Position numbers and translations under genes: made by a program
Shown: piece after piece, positions 20,797 through 32,439 of the stretch
How positions within the stretch are numbered: position 1 is the first letter of the stretch
Layout of the letters: each line of letters begins with the position of its first letter
Notes under the pieces: generated by a model
Seen by the model: only the letters and a program-made list of their open reading frames with translations
What the model was told of the DNA's origin: nothing
Database searches by the model: none
Source: Adiantum capillus-veneris
Lineage: Eukaryota > Streptophyta > Polypodiopsida > Polypodiales > Pteridaceae
DNA: 64,000 nucleotides
Direction: 5' to 3'
NCBI GenBank assembly: GCA_014529385.2
Contig: CM043950.1
Span: 72,944,435 to 73,008,434 of the forward strand

Positions 20797-22791
20797 ATGG
20801 ATGCCAATAATGAGAATGATGATCCCCGCATGTTTCCTTTCCATTTTGTGCGTCATATCCGTGTGAATATTTGTATTGATAGAAAAATCTTTTATCAGCA
20901 AAGAATAGCCCTGTTGTTTGTAGTCGAGAGACTTGGGGAAATCTTGCGCTCTCCTCATCCTGTCATTCTACCCTTACTAGACTATTACCATTCCTTTGAT
21001 GTGTCGATCTTCATACTGGGAGCATACAGTCTGTATTTTGATGGGGCTTACAAGAGGACCAAAGACAAGGCATCAGCAGGCATAGTAATATTAGGTCCAG
21101 AGAAGGAGAAGATCTTTGCAAAAGGGTTTCATCTAAAAGAGGTTCATTCTAACAATGAGGCAGAGTACCATGGGCTTGTTTTAGGGTTGCAATGTTGTCT
21201 TTCTCAGGGCATCACAAAGCTAAATGTTTTTGGTGACTCCATGTTGATTGTTAAGCAAATGGTTGGTGTATGGGCCTGTAAAAATGACAAATTGTCTGTT
21301 AAGATGAGGGAAGCAAAGGCCTTGTTGAAGGGTTTGAAAGAAGTTCGAGTGCACTTTGTACCTAGAGATCAAAATCGAGAAGCAGATGCCTTAGCAGGTG
21401 AAGAACTACAAACTCTCATAATAGGTGTTATCCTTGTGAAAAGTCCTTTATACCAGGGAAAGGAGGAGCTGCATGATTTACTTTACTTTCTTGAGCATTG
21501 TGAAGCACCCTCTGGTATGAGTAAAAGTGAACGTAGGCGGTTGGCAAAAAAGGCTACCAGCTATAGCTTAGTGAATGAGGACTTGTATTGTAGAGGGAAA
21601 GATGTTGTCTTAAGGAGAGTTCCTGCATCCCAAGAGATAAAGGATATTTTGTTTAGTTGTCATGAAGGTGTGTGTGGTGGCCACTTTGCACAAGAGATTA
21701 CTAGCAGAAAGATTTTACAAGCAGGGTTCACGTGACCTAGCCTCCATCGAGATGTACAACATTGGTGCCGCACATGTGAGGTTTGCCAAAAAGCTGGACC
21801 AAGGCGTCTTACCCATGAAAATCAGCATCCAATCAAAACCTATGGGCCATTTGAAAAATGGGGGATAGATGCAATAGGGCCACTACCTTGCACTCAATCA
21901 GGGAAGAAATACATCATTATGGGGGTGGAGTACATGACCAAATGGGCAGAAGCTCGTCCCACAAAGCGCATCACAGCCAAGGACGTGAGTGATTTCATTT
22001 TTGAATGCCTTTGTTGCCGTTTTGGCACACCTTTGGAGATTCTCTCGTATAGGGGACCGGGATTTTGAGTTGATTTAGTCGGGCAATTGATGAGCAAGTT
22101 AAAAATCAAGCGCAGGCACTCTACACCATACTACCCTCAGTGCAATGGTCTTGTGGAAAAGGTAAATGGTCTTATATGTAAAATCATCACTAAGCAAGTG
22201 CATTTACATCCTAAGGCATGGGACAAACACCTAGATGCAGCACTTTGGGCCTACAGAACATCCTTTAAAACATCCTTGGGGCATACACCTTTTCACTTGG
22301 TTTACAGGCAAGAGGCACTATTGCCTATAGAAGTGGAGCTAGCGAGCCTCCGAGTTCTAAAAGCACATCAAGAGGATAGTCAAGAGAAGAAGGTGGAAGG
22401 AAGAATCATGGATTTGGAGAGGTTAGGGCTAGATCGAGAGTCAACAGTGAAGTACTATGCAGCCCAGGCAGAGAAGAAACGAAAGAAGTTCAATCGCAAC
22501 CTTGTCAAGAAAGGTATCAAGGAAGGTTCTTTAGTGCTCATATACGACAATCGCTTTGATCGCAGGAAGGATGGTAAGTTCTTGCTTAAGTGGGAAGGCC
22601 CTTTTGTAGTGATACAGAGGTTCTCAAATGGTAGTTACCAACCAGGTGACCTAGGTGGTAAGGTACATCAGACCCCGGTAAATGGTTGGCGATTGAAGGC
22701 CTACCAATGTCGTCTTTTACAGCCATATGCTGGTGAAATCAATGCTAAGGATGGTTCAGAGGAGAGCTCATCATATTCGAGCTCCAACTAA
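20797..22791 (+). pseudogene. Accessory domain fused to RNase H and integrase (element 2)
   Basis: From ATG 20797 one frame runs to 22791, broken only by TGA at 21733 and 22066. Residues 1-70 are the accessory domain (FPFHFVRHIRVNI, HPVILPLLDYYHSFDV) seen as separate ORFs at 36523 and 44013. It then passes directly into an RNase H (LYFDGAYKR, NNEAEY, FGDSMLI). Next come the integrase zinc region (CHEGVCGGHF, CRTCEVCQ), the core, and a C-terminal domain (EGSLVLIYDNR). The gag-protease-RT segment has been deleted exactly between the accessory domain and RNase H without shifting the frame. The second catalytic Asp is lost (SYRGPGF where SDNGPGF is expected), so the integrase is dead. Confidence 0.8.
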
Positions 22792-23119
22792 GGTAACAAT
22801 CATGTACATAGTCGTTATTAAAAAAAAAAAAAAAAGACAAAAAAAGAGAAGAAAAAAAGAAAAAAAGAGAATGCTACCAGTGAAAGCGGATATTGACAAT
22901 GGATGGGGTATGGCTTTCAAGGGTCTAGGAGACCAGTTGTTAGTCATGGATGGATACAATTATTCATCAGAAAGGACTAAACAGGGTGCATCAGCCAAGA
23001 AAGCAGTAACATGGAAAATTCAATTGGTACTAGGTGGGTAAGTATTCAAGAGAACCCTATTGTAGCACAACCTACAGCTAGAGGCATCAAATACCTCTAG
23101 CTTAAGGGGGAGGGCTATA
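22792..23119 (+). other. 3' untranslated region and polypurine tract of element 2
   Basis: An A-rich simple stretch (22818-22871) follows the end of pol. The last bases before the 3' LTR are CTTAAGGGGGAGGGCTATA (23101-23119), a polypurine tract of the usual kind, directly followed by TGATGCATGG. No gene is seen here. Confidence 0.7.
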
Positions 23120-24632
23120 TGATGCATGGTTTTTAGGACCCCTTCTGAAGATGCAATAAAGGCACAGTTAGTTGTTGGGGAGATGAGGATACTCTAGTCC
23201 AAGGGATCTTGAAAGAGAAGAAAAATCTACTTCACAAGCACCAAAGAGTAAAAAGTGCCATGGACAGAAGATACGTGGGAACGAGCTCTTATGCATGCCT
23301 ACAACCTATATCTTACAGAATAGCCCATTCTAGGTGTGAATTTCTAGTAAAATTTACACGAGGATGTTCGTGTGGACTCACAGAACAGCATACTCCGTTT
23401 TCACTATTTTACCGACAATAAATATTTTTTTCCACAGTAAATATTTTTTACCTACACTAAATATTTTTCACCTACATGGTAAATACAAATCACTTTTTAC
23501 CTACAGTAACTTTTTTTACCCATGGTAAATATTTTTTACTGCACCATAAGTATTTGGTAGGTAACAGTTCACTGTTACTAGAAGCAGTGATTGGGCATCA
23601 ACAATGCAATTACAGGAGGAGAAAAGGAGAAAATCTTATGGTAAAGGTGAGTCAACAGGGATAAATACTTTTGAGTTGAAAAGAGACATGCTGATTTTTT
23701 CAAAGAACACATGTCAAAAGAAGCCATGGTTGAGGATTTTTTGAGAATTTGATATTGAGGAGGACCCAGTAGGTCCCCCCCTGACATGTGCAGAACCTCC
23801 AGTTTCAACAGCCACCTACCCGCTCTTAAATGCTAGTGAAGGCCTTATCCCCATGTGTCACAATCAGAAAAATCAGCATTTACCCTCCCCTCTCACATCA
23901 CTCTAGAGAATATCTTGATGGTGACATATCAGGTGACCTCAATCTGTTGACCACCCTAAGCAAAAAGTAAACCCAATCAGTGGATTTAAGCATGTTTATC
24001 CCTAATCCTAAACTCTCTCAGAAACCTATATAAGGAGGCCTTCTCTCACTCAAAACCAACACTTCACCCACTTCACCAAGCAATGAAGCTATGACGACAT
24101 TGCTCACAACAAGGAGCTATGGATGGAGCTCTACTCTCTCTCCCTCTCTCTCTCTCACTCTAGTATGCTACATTACTAGCCCTAAAACCTAAATAAGGAG
24201 TCGTCTCTCATGCTACATGGCCACCATCCTTGCCATCATTCTCTAAGGTATTGATGTGTTGCTAGTAGGATCATACCTACTTGCTGGGTTGATTGTTTTT
24301 GACAATGGATTATGACATCCTTGGCTTGCTTCTCTATATCCTTGTTATGTATGATCCGATGCCGTTGTATTGTTAAGATGATGTCTTGTGTATATATATG
24401 CTACATACCGTCCCTCAGCTTCGTTTCTATGTGTTTTGCCATATGTTTTGATGCCATCATAATGCCAGAAGTCTCACTTGCCTATGTGCACTATGTGTGA
24501 GGTCCCTAAACCTCTTAATTTAGGGTGGTGCCCCCTTTGTTTTGTTCTTTTCTTGTTTGCATGAGGCGTGGTTTGTGGAGTGTGCACGAGTACAGAGGCC
24601 ACCCGATTGCACTGCTCTTTTTCCGGCTATCA
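23120..24632 (+). repeat. 3' LTR of nested gypsy element 2
   Basis: It matches the 5' LTR along its length, including the TATATAA box (24027-24033) and the ACAGTAAATA repeat field (about 23405-23545). It ends GGCTATCA, after which RT coding sequence of element 1 resumes (GHVVS on the minus strand). Confidence 0.9.
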
Positions 24633-25209
24633 GGGACACCACATGACCTAACAGCTGTGCTTGAGGCTGTGCTAACTTGCACTTCTTGGGGTTCAACTGA
24701 CCTCCTTCTTCATCAAGACTTTGAAAGCATAGTTGGAGCTTCGATAGGTGCTCAAATCTTGAACTGTAGCAACTGATATCATCCATGAAGACCCTAATAA
24801 AATGGCCCAAAGATGGACCAAATACCCTATTCATCCAACCTTGGAACGTGGCATACTAATCCAAATGGCATCCAACGATAAGCGAAGCAACCCCATGGCG
24901 ATATGAATGTGGTCTTCAAGTGAAATCCCTATCTGAAAGTACCCCGAAAAGCTGTCCATAATCGATTACCTTTCATGTCCAGCCACCTGATTTAGAATTT
25001 CGTTTGAAACGGCAAGGGATAGTGATTCCTTTTGGTTGCTACATTCAGTGGCTTGCAGTCGACACACACCCTCCATTTCCCATTTTTCTTAGGGGTTATG
25101 ACCACTAGAGAGACCCACTCTGACTCCTTCACAGGATATATGATGTCTGCATCCAATAGATTATTGATCTCCTACAAAAGGGCTTCTTTTTTAATTTCTC
25201 CTAGTCTTC
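24633..25209 (-). pseudogene. Gypsy element 1 reverse transcriptase, proximal part
   Basis: The minus-strand frames carry RVCVD(C/Y)KPLN and PLPF (RT fingers) and PFGL, with a frameshift, then FIRVFMDDISCYSS with the catalytic FxDD box, then LNPKKCKL and LLGHVVS. At that point the nested element interrupts the gene, which resumes at 18226 with QNGIETDPEK. Several stops and frameshifts are present. The enzyme would copy the element's RNA into DNA. Confidence 0.8.
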
Positions 25210-26439
25210 TCAGCTTTTGTGCTTTAGGCTTATGTCCCTCCTTAAGAACAATCTTGTGCTCCACCCCCTTTGCACTCGCAAATGCTTGTACTCCGTAGCA
25301 ACTAGATTTGGATAGGATTCACACAGTTGAACATAGCCCTCCTTTTCCCCTTTGGTAAGGTCTTCACTTATCATACTCAAAACCTCCTTTATCCTTAAAC
25401 CATGAGCTTGAGGCTGCATACCTTCTTCTTTAGGTGGAGAGTCGTTTATGGTGACTCCGAACAAGTCTGCATCTATCTTCAACATGTCGTCTTCGCTCAC
25501 CTCTTCCTCTGTGCTAGTATAGCCTTCATCATAGCCCGTCTCTGTCTCGTACTCATAACTCGTCGTGTCAGCTTCATCTTTAACTGCCATAGGATGACAA
25601 CTGCTCTCCTTGGTCTTCAAATCAAGCACAATTTGTCTTCCTCTCTCTTTGTCAGGCAAAGTTAACACTTTGCTCTCCCAATCCTGCTTTGCACCTATTG
25701 CCAAAAGCCATGGCCTACCCAAAATGATAGGGTAAGCATTATCCCCTGCTTTCATCACAAAGAAGTCAATGAGGCACTCTTTGCCCATCATCTTGACCTT
25801 CACATTCTGCACCACACCCAGACACATGGCTTTAGTATGGTTAGCCATCCTCATGCGCACATTTGACCTGACTACTACCTTGACCCTTGTCTCTTTCGTG
25901 GCTGCTTCCGTCATGACACAAACCTGTGCTCCACCGTCTATGTAGGATTGTACTTGCATTTTCTTCTATATAATCGCATCCACAAGCAGAAGAACGTCAG
26001 TGGGGCTACCTACCCTTAAAGCCATGTTTTGTACCGCTTGCACATTTCCCTTAGCTCTTGGCAGGCTGGTGCTAACACTTGTGGACCACTGCCTTCTTAA
26101 ATTTGGATTTAAAGCTAACAACTGACCAAACGTAATATTTTCTTTTTGATTTTGAACATCACTCACCAGGTTGTACTCAGGATATCCACGTCCTAGCTGG
26201 AAATCCGCTTGCTTGATCTTACGAAGTCTCCTTCTCTTGCTAGTCTCAGGCTGCTCTTTGCTTTTGTACACCTTCTCTTTGCCCTTGCAAGCTCTAGTTT
26301 CCCGGTCTGTCTCTGTCTCCCTCTCAGCTCTTTCCCTCTGATTGGCCAAAACTTTGACATCCTGCTTATCCACCCCTATGATGTTTACCCTTGGGACCTC
26401 ACCTCCCTTTTGCGGAGATGGTTGCACAGGATTCTCCAC
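25210..26439 (-). pseudogene. Gypsy element 1 gag-pol linker and aspartic protease
   Basis: One frame runs from 26439 to 25210, broken by a single TAG at 25966. The first part is highly charged (RERAERETETDRETR). It then has DFQLGRGYPEYNL, which matches DFPLGHGMAPYNL before pol in element B. The protease domain has YIDGGAQVCVMTE, with DGG where retropepsins usually have D[S/T]G, then YPIILGRPWL. DGG is common in plant Tat-type elements, so it is not by itself a sign of death. An acidic spacer leads on to RT. The protease would cut the gag-pol polyprotein. Confidence 0.75.
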
Positions 26440-26499
26440 TTCTTGCTCTCTTGGATCATTGTAATGCCCTTGACCTCAACCTCTACCAAAAAGCGGGTA

Positions 26500-27225
26500 C
26501 ATACCTCCTCTTTCTGTTTGCGGTTGAGGACAATCAGGTGCATAGTGCCCTTCTTCTCCACAATTATAACACCTACCTGGCAGTGATCTTGCACTGTGCG
26601 CACCCAATTTTGTGGCACAATAGCTACACCTCGAATTCCCTAATTTTCTTCATGTGCAGCCTCTTCCGTACTCTGCGGTTGAACATGGGCCATCGTCTCG
26701 TAGCCTGACACGCCCTACTCTATCTTCTTCTTTATCTTTCTGCTCTTCGACCGTGCAATGTCCACCACACCATTGTAATTCTCTGGGATCTCGAAATCGA
26801 CTTTTTCTCTCACTTTGAGGTGCAGGCACGCCATGAATTTGTCGAGCTTGAAATAGTCTCCATTAGCCAATTGCATGGCTACCGCTAACTCTGCCCAACT
26901 CTTCAAAATGACCCAAAAACAAATTGAACTCTTCACTTACGTCTTGCTTAAGCGCCTTTAGCTTTGCATCCATCTCGACTGGGGAAGCCTCCTTGCGAAA
27001 GTCATCAAGAAACCTCGCCCGTAGAGCCAGCCATGCTTGCTTCGGCTCACCTTCCAATGCGTCGTACCATGCTTTAGCTCTACCACGCATCACCAGAGGA
27101 AAAGTCTGCATTTTGCTATCCTCGTTCGGCATACGCAACGATAGAATATACAACTCCAAATCTGACATCCACTTGTCAGGGCTCTCTTCTCCTGTGAAAA
27201 TCGGTCCATAGCTTCGAGATGCCAT
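26500..27225 (-). pseudogene. Gypsy element 1 gag (frameshifted)
   Basis: The likely start is the ATG at 27225 (MASRSYGPIFTG). The N-terminal two thirds have the retrotransposon gag pattern: PDKWMSDLELYILS, RAKAWYDALEG, RFLDDFRKEASP, EEFNLFLGHFEEL. The frame shifts near 26900 and continues as FKLDKFMACLHLKVREKVD. A CCHC zinc knuckle, CYNCGEEGHYAPDC, lies at about 26537-26580. Gag would form the particle and bind RNA. An in-frame extension upstream of 27225 runs through the primer site into the LTR and is not thought to be translated. Confidence 0.75.
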
Positions 27226-27280
27226 GACTTCCAACACGAAAAACCACTTCTTTTCGATCAACTGAGAGCAATCAGTGTGC

Positions 27281-27298
27281 TCCTCCGTGGGGGCACCA
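27281..27298 (-). other. Primer binding site of gypsy element 1
   Basis: On the minus strand this reads TGGTGCCCCCACGGAGGA, 5 bp inside the 5' LTR. It differs by one base from the sites in element 2 and element A and is identical to that of element B. Confidence 0.75.
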
Positions 27299-27303
27299 GA
27301 AGA

Positions 27304-29592
27304 TGGAGAGGGGAAATGGGGGAACTCACCCGGCACAAACACAAGGGCCTCTCTATAGCTCAGGGTATTCATAGCACCCCTATCCTCTCAGAAAACACCT
27401 TCAAAGAAACACTTAACACTAGTAGACCATCGCCTGCTCAATTGCCACTACTTACACACTCTACAAACCACCACACAATATACACCTACTACTACTGCCT
27501 GTCTCCATCCTTACACACGCACACAACCACTCAATCTCACTCTCTCACTCAAAACACCATCGGTTCGGGGGGGCACACACTTCCACACAGCCGGCACCGA
27601 GGAGGGACATGAAAGCAGGAGAAAGAGAATGGGGGAAGGGGAAACAATAGCACGGGACGAATATGTGGCTTGATTGCACTTTAAAAAACATATACACAGG
27701 CTTGCAATTCCATCACCATGGCCATTTTCAAGAAAAAGCTACAAAGGGGCTAGCTTGCTAGAGAACAACACTTTACAGGCTTCAAACGGCACCTGAAAAG
27801 GCCAAGAAAAAAGCCCCCAATTTGATTCATTTTTTACTTTTATAGGGGGGGGACTTTAATTTGGGAATTTACAATTTAATTGGTCCACCTAGCATCTTGA
27901 ATTGGTATCTTTTGGGAAAGAGGGCACCGCTTTGCTCTATATCTCTCTTCTTCACTCTTTGCACTTGGCAGGGGGACATTAGCGATGTCGCTATTGCCCC
28001 CTAGGATCTTCATTTTTTATTTTTATTTTTCACCTTTTACCCTCTTTTGGTTTAGCCTTATACTGCTCAATTTTTGACTTTGACTCTCTCCCTCTATCCA
28101 TCCGACTCCTTCTTTGCTCCCTTTTGGCTTTGACAGCCCTTGGACTTGGTTTGGCTTTATCTTTTCCCTTAGCTTGGCTTTGTCCGGCCCCTACTTCGCC
28201 CTTTCTCTTTTGGTCCTCCCCTTAATCCTTTCCTTGTCCGGCCCCTCTTACCTTTGCCTTTGCTTGGCCCGGACGCCCTTTGCAATGTCCACCCTTTCTC
28301 TCTCTCTCTCTCTCTCTCTCTATGCCGCGGGACTCACCTCTTACCCGAGGGGGGGAGGCAATAGTGATGTCTCTATTGCCCCCTCCCTTCTCCTTTAAAA
28401 CGTCGAGGCCCCATGGGCCCATGGGAAGTGCCCTATGCCGGGTGCTACGTTATCGTCACTCTCAATTGCATCACACGCGGACGCGCCACCTTCGCCGCCT
28501 TGCTTCGACAAAATCCTCCCACGCAGCGCTGCGATCGGCCACCACAGTGCCGCCAGGGCCCTCGCCATGGCCACGAGCTCCCAAGGAGCCCTTATGCCTC
28601 GCATGCCTGAAATGGTAGTGCCCGAGCTCTTATACGCCGAAATCGGCAATCGCGCGCCCGCATATGGGGTATTACTGAGCCACGTGGCGCTCGCTGGCTT
28701 AAGCAGTCTTGAAGGACTTGCAATTCCAAGTTTTTTCCTCCACTAAACCTCCTCTAGCCCATTTTTCCCCTTTTACTTGCCTTGCATGCCATACATCACC
28801 TGGTGACCCAATTATCAAGCCGCAAAGTGGTGTGGAGTCCCCCCTTTACCGGTTCCTAGCCATGCGAATCCCACTGCATTCTCACTCCTTCGAGTCCGCT
28901 ATCCAAGGCCACAAAAATAAAAAAAAATCATCTGCGACTTGTTCACTGCCCACGGCTCCCAACTTAATCTCCCCGTATTTGGTTGACCAAGCATCTGATT
29001 GACGCGCTGTCGACTCGTGCTAGCTCCACATGGTACATACTATCACCGAGAACCTTGGCGAGGTCAAAATGACGATAGATGGCACATCTTTCCATGCGAT
29101 CGAGTGATCTCAAACCCGGCCCCCGAAAAATCTTCTAATGGCCATATCTTGCTATTTAGAGCTCTGATTTGCAATCTGAAAAGACAGGCATGCTCCACAA
29201 CTCGACCACTACACACATATACACGCACATCAGCCCGGGCCACATGTCCCCAGCTGCCATGCCCATCGGGGATGTGCAACACACTTTTCCTTTAAACTGC
29301 AATATCTAGAACACAAGGGCTTCGTTTGACGAGCTGTCTGGACCGGCTTCTAGAGCACGCTGGACTCTACATTCTAGAGCTTTGTCTTGGCCTTTCGGAC
29401 ATCTTCATTTTCCATCCCATCTGGGCTATCCTGTTGCACTTTTGGCCTAGAAAACCGCTTTAAGCATACATTCCCGCTATCCTTTGGCTGCCAAGGGCCT
29501 TCACACTTACCCTAGCCTTTTGCACTGCACTCGACTGCACCCTTTGCCTGGCATAGACCACCTGATAGCCTCGACCAAATTTAGCTGCATCA
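27304..29592 (-). repeat. 5' LTR of gypsy element 1
   Basis: Full-length counterpart of 13583-15876, with the same (TC)n region (28299-28321) and the same ends. Its outer end ends GCATCA against ACCATCA in the other copy, a 3 bp indel near the terminus, which makes the exact boundary uncertain by a base or two. Confidence 0.9.
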
Positions 29593-31258
29593 ACGTGGGT
29601 ATATACTTTGAATGTAAGTCTTGATGTTGTTTGAAGGCTTTTCTCAAATATCATTTCCCCGGAGGTCCTCAGTATGTTCACACACATCACTACCACACAT
29701 ACGGTAATAGTGGAGTTAGTAGTGACGAGATTTATGATTGAGCTATAAACCTACTCACATGAGCTACGGTGATTTAGCATAATTAAAAATAGTATCGTAA
29801 GTACTTTATTACTCAACCCTACTTTCATTTTTTGTATATGTCTTATTCCTTGCTTAATCTATTGGTCACATGCACACAGATCTGCTAGTTTAGGCATTGT
29901 GCATATGTTTATCGTGGTGTAGATTTGTCGCTTAAGCCACACCAACTACTAGTGAAGATTCACTGGTTTAAACAATATAAAAGTTAACGTAGATTTACCA
30001 ATTTGGTACAGATTATTGGTTTGGGAAGCATGTCATATCGGTGCTGATTTGATAGTTTAGGGGTGAATGCATGTTAACGTGTCCCGCTTGTTGAGCTAGT
30101 TAACATATGCCAACAAGCACATCTTGTAATCATAACACATGGATAGGAAAATCATGTTTTCAAGTGTGTGGGCCACCATCATGAATTATCCAAAGTTTGA
30201 TACTTGGACTTCAAAAAAATGAATTGTAATATTTTTAAAATCTCTAATAGTTAAGCTCAATCGTTACGTTGAGGTAGTGGTGTAGTCATGAAGCATGGAG
30301 GGAAGCACAGCATAGTGGCCACAGGTCAAAGAGAGGGAGGAAAGTGATTGCGAGCTCCAAGCAGGTCTGCAATTCGAGCCCATCAGTCAGCCCAAGTGGA
30401 GGATAGCTCACCACTGTAGCCAACCACCTTCGACAGCAATCTTGGCAGTACTCCACCGAGAAGGAAGTCAAGGGGCAACGGTTCTGATGCTTCTCATCCA
30501 GCCTGCAAAATATTGAATGCTTCTAATTCCCAAGGATCCCCAATGTCAAAGTACATGCATGCAGGGAAGGGGAAGCAAGACTCAGATACTCTCTCTCTCT
30601 CTCTCTCTCCAATGAGGGGTTCACATTTGGAAGTTGTAAATCAATCAAAGCATGACACATTTCTCCAGCATTCCCCAACTACTAATTTGTTAGTGAATCC
30701 TCTCACCCATGAGAAAATTGTGTTGCTAAGCATATGCTGCAATCAACACAGAGGACTATGCATTCATCTTATATGCTTGTTTTTGCAGTAGCCCCTGGCT
30801 ACAATCTAGTTGTGGATTCTCTTACACTGATCAGGTGTTTGTGCATTGTCTTAGGCATTCAAGGTGCATGCTTAGATGATTGCATCTAAGGAGAGCCCGC
30901 GCAATTGCCTATGTAGAAATTACTTGACAACCCTATTCTAGTGGGGTTTTGTAAGGTTTTAATCTTATAATCCTATGTGGTGTGCAGGCTGATAGAAACC
31001 TCCCACGTTGAACATCCCACTACAAGAAAAGTTTTTTGTATCAATAGAAGAGTTTAATGTTGTCCATGGCCTCTCCATGGATGGTACGAGCCCAAATTGG
31101 TGAGGTGGGAGTAGATAACATATTTGAAGTGGTTCAGTGTATTCAGAGAGGCAAAGGATCGCAACAAATAGCGCTCCAAATGCAGTAGCATTCATAGTGA
31201 CATGTACGACCAAGTACTTGAGCTGCACTACAGGGTGTACTAGAAGCCCCCAACCAAC
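29593..31258. other. Non-coding stretch, no gene recognised
   Basis: I see no convincing gene. Positions 30022-30060 match 11917-11955 (GGAAGCATGTCATATCGGTG, then a GATAGTTTAGG), so both flanks of element 1 contain pieces of the same older repeat. A short (TC)n run lies at 30591-30610. A weak tRNA-like pair of boxes (30271-30287 and 30371-30383) is noted among the findings. Confidence 0.5.
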
Positions 31259-32370
31259 ATGGAAATTAATTTGTCTTTTGCAAAGGGTTTTGTAAAACAA
31301 TTCCGTCTAGTGGAAATTGCAAGTGGCTCAATCATGCAGTTCAATTGGGCTGAGTTTGTTGCCCAGCATTTGCAGGACCTTCGAGAAAAAGGATACTACA
31401 ATGCCCATGTTGAAAATTGGAGGGTGCGTAATACCCACCCCTCAAGTCAAAAAATAGAGGAGGGCTCCACGAAAACAAAGGATGATTGCACTGGCCAAGT
31501 AGCTCCGGATGTTGTTTTTGGTGTCAGGGCAACACCCCTCTCTATTAACAACTCTCACAAAGTGAGAGCAAGCCTGTCATATTTCGGGCTCTCAAATTTG
31601 AAACACATCATGAGTGCAAATGACCATAATAGAAATCGACTGCAGGACGCTAAACAGCAGCTCAAGAATGTTGGTCAGGAGGTTGAAGCTGCAAGGGTTC
31701 TCAAAGCAAGCCAGATATGGTCAGCCCTGTAGTACTTGCTATGAGACATAGCATTCATGATTCTGAGAATGAATTGCGGTGTTTAGGCCTCACTGACAAT
31801 GTGGATGCAAGGAGAGAAATAGAGCTCAAGGTAAATATCGAGACACTGAAGGAGACACTGGATGGTTTGGGGTTTCCACACAGTGAGGACACTCCCACTG
31901 CTGTTGATATTGACATAACCTGTCTTCATGTAAGTGCCGATGGTTTTTGTGATTGAACCTTATGTTTTGAATATGTGCACAACTATTCTATGTACTTACC
32001 ATGCCTTTGGTTTGATTGGTTTGTAGATTAATGTGGAGGGGAAGGAAGAGAAAGTGCATGCCTGTGATAGTCAATTGTAGTTGTTCATGCAGATAAGTAG
32101 GATGATATAAGGCTCCTTAATCCCCAGTGCCCTATGCAAGATAGCTATGGACACTTTTACAGAGTGTATAGGAGGGCTACATGATGGGACAACAAGCAAT
32201 TTGTGTACTAGCTGTGGTCTCCCACTAGAAGTACACGAAATCAATGCAATGGTCCAAATTCCATGTGAGCATACCTATCACCTAATGTGATTTGTTGTGG
32301 AATGCTCCCTGGGGACCGAATGTAGAGTTTTCACCTACCAGCAGAGGATACCACTTGAATGGTGTGGCAA
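31259..32370 (+). pseudogene. Unrecognised decayed gene with half of a RING-H2 finger
   Basis: Three open pieces follow one another. 31259-31732 begins MEINLSFAKGF and contains a helical stretch RLQDAKQQLKNVGQEVEAAR that could be a coiled coil. 31717-31956 continues with charged helices (RREIELKVNIETLKETLDG). About 32145-32290 encodes LCTSCGLPLEV, then IPCEHTYHL. The spacing C-x2-C...C-x-H-x2-H is the first half of a RING-H2 zinc finger, as in ubiquitin ligases, and a stop follows it. Intron-like interruptions (TTGTAG near 32025) separate the pieces, so this may be an old multi-exon gene copy or an element-borne gene fragment. I do not recognise the family. Confidence 0.4.
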
Positions 32371-32439
32371 GGTCACAGGGCAAGGACCCCCAATCACACA
32401 GAGTTCTGGTAAGATAATGTTAAGAAACAATTATCCAGC

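Larger units (their letters stand above)
18227..24632 (+). mobile_element. Nested gypsy element 2, deleted internally
   Basis: Two direct LTRs, both 1513 bp (18227-19739 and 23120-24632), start TGATGCATGG and end CA, and lie on the plus strand inside the RT of element 1. The primer site begins 4 bp after the 5' LTR and a polypurine tract precedes the 3' LTR. Flanking bases TGCGA and AGGGA are at best a decayed 5 bp duplication. The internal region is only 3.4 kb: accessory ORFs, then RNase H and integrase. Gag, protease and RT are absent. The LTRs differ less (about nine changes in the first 285 bases) than those of the host element, as expected for a later insertion. Confidence 0.9.
13583..29592 (-). 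mobile_element. Tat-like Ty3/gypsy element 1, with a nested second element
   Basis: Two direct LTRs of 2294 and 2289 bp (13583-15876 and 27304-29592) flank a minus-strand internal region: primer site, gag, protease, RT, dual RNase H, integrase, polypurine tract. CAACGT occurs immediately outside both ends (13577-13582 and 29591-29596), consistent with a 5 bp target duplication. The element is interrupted inside RT by an opposite-strand gypsy element (18227-24632), so its own length is about 9.6 kb. Roughly a dozen mismatches in the first 300 aligned LTR bases, plus stops and frameshifts in every gene, mark it as old and inactive. Confidence 0.9.

Noticed and set aside
26863-27372. Gag of element 1 starting at 27372
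   Set aside because: That start lies inside the LTR and the frame would run through the primer-binding site; the ATG at 27225 fits gag better.
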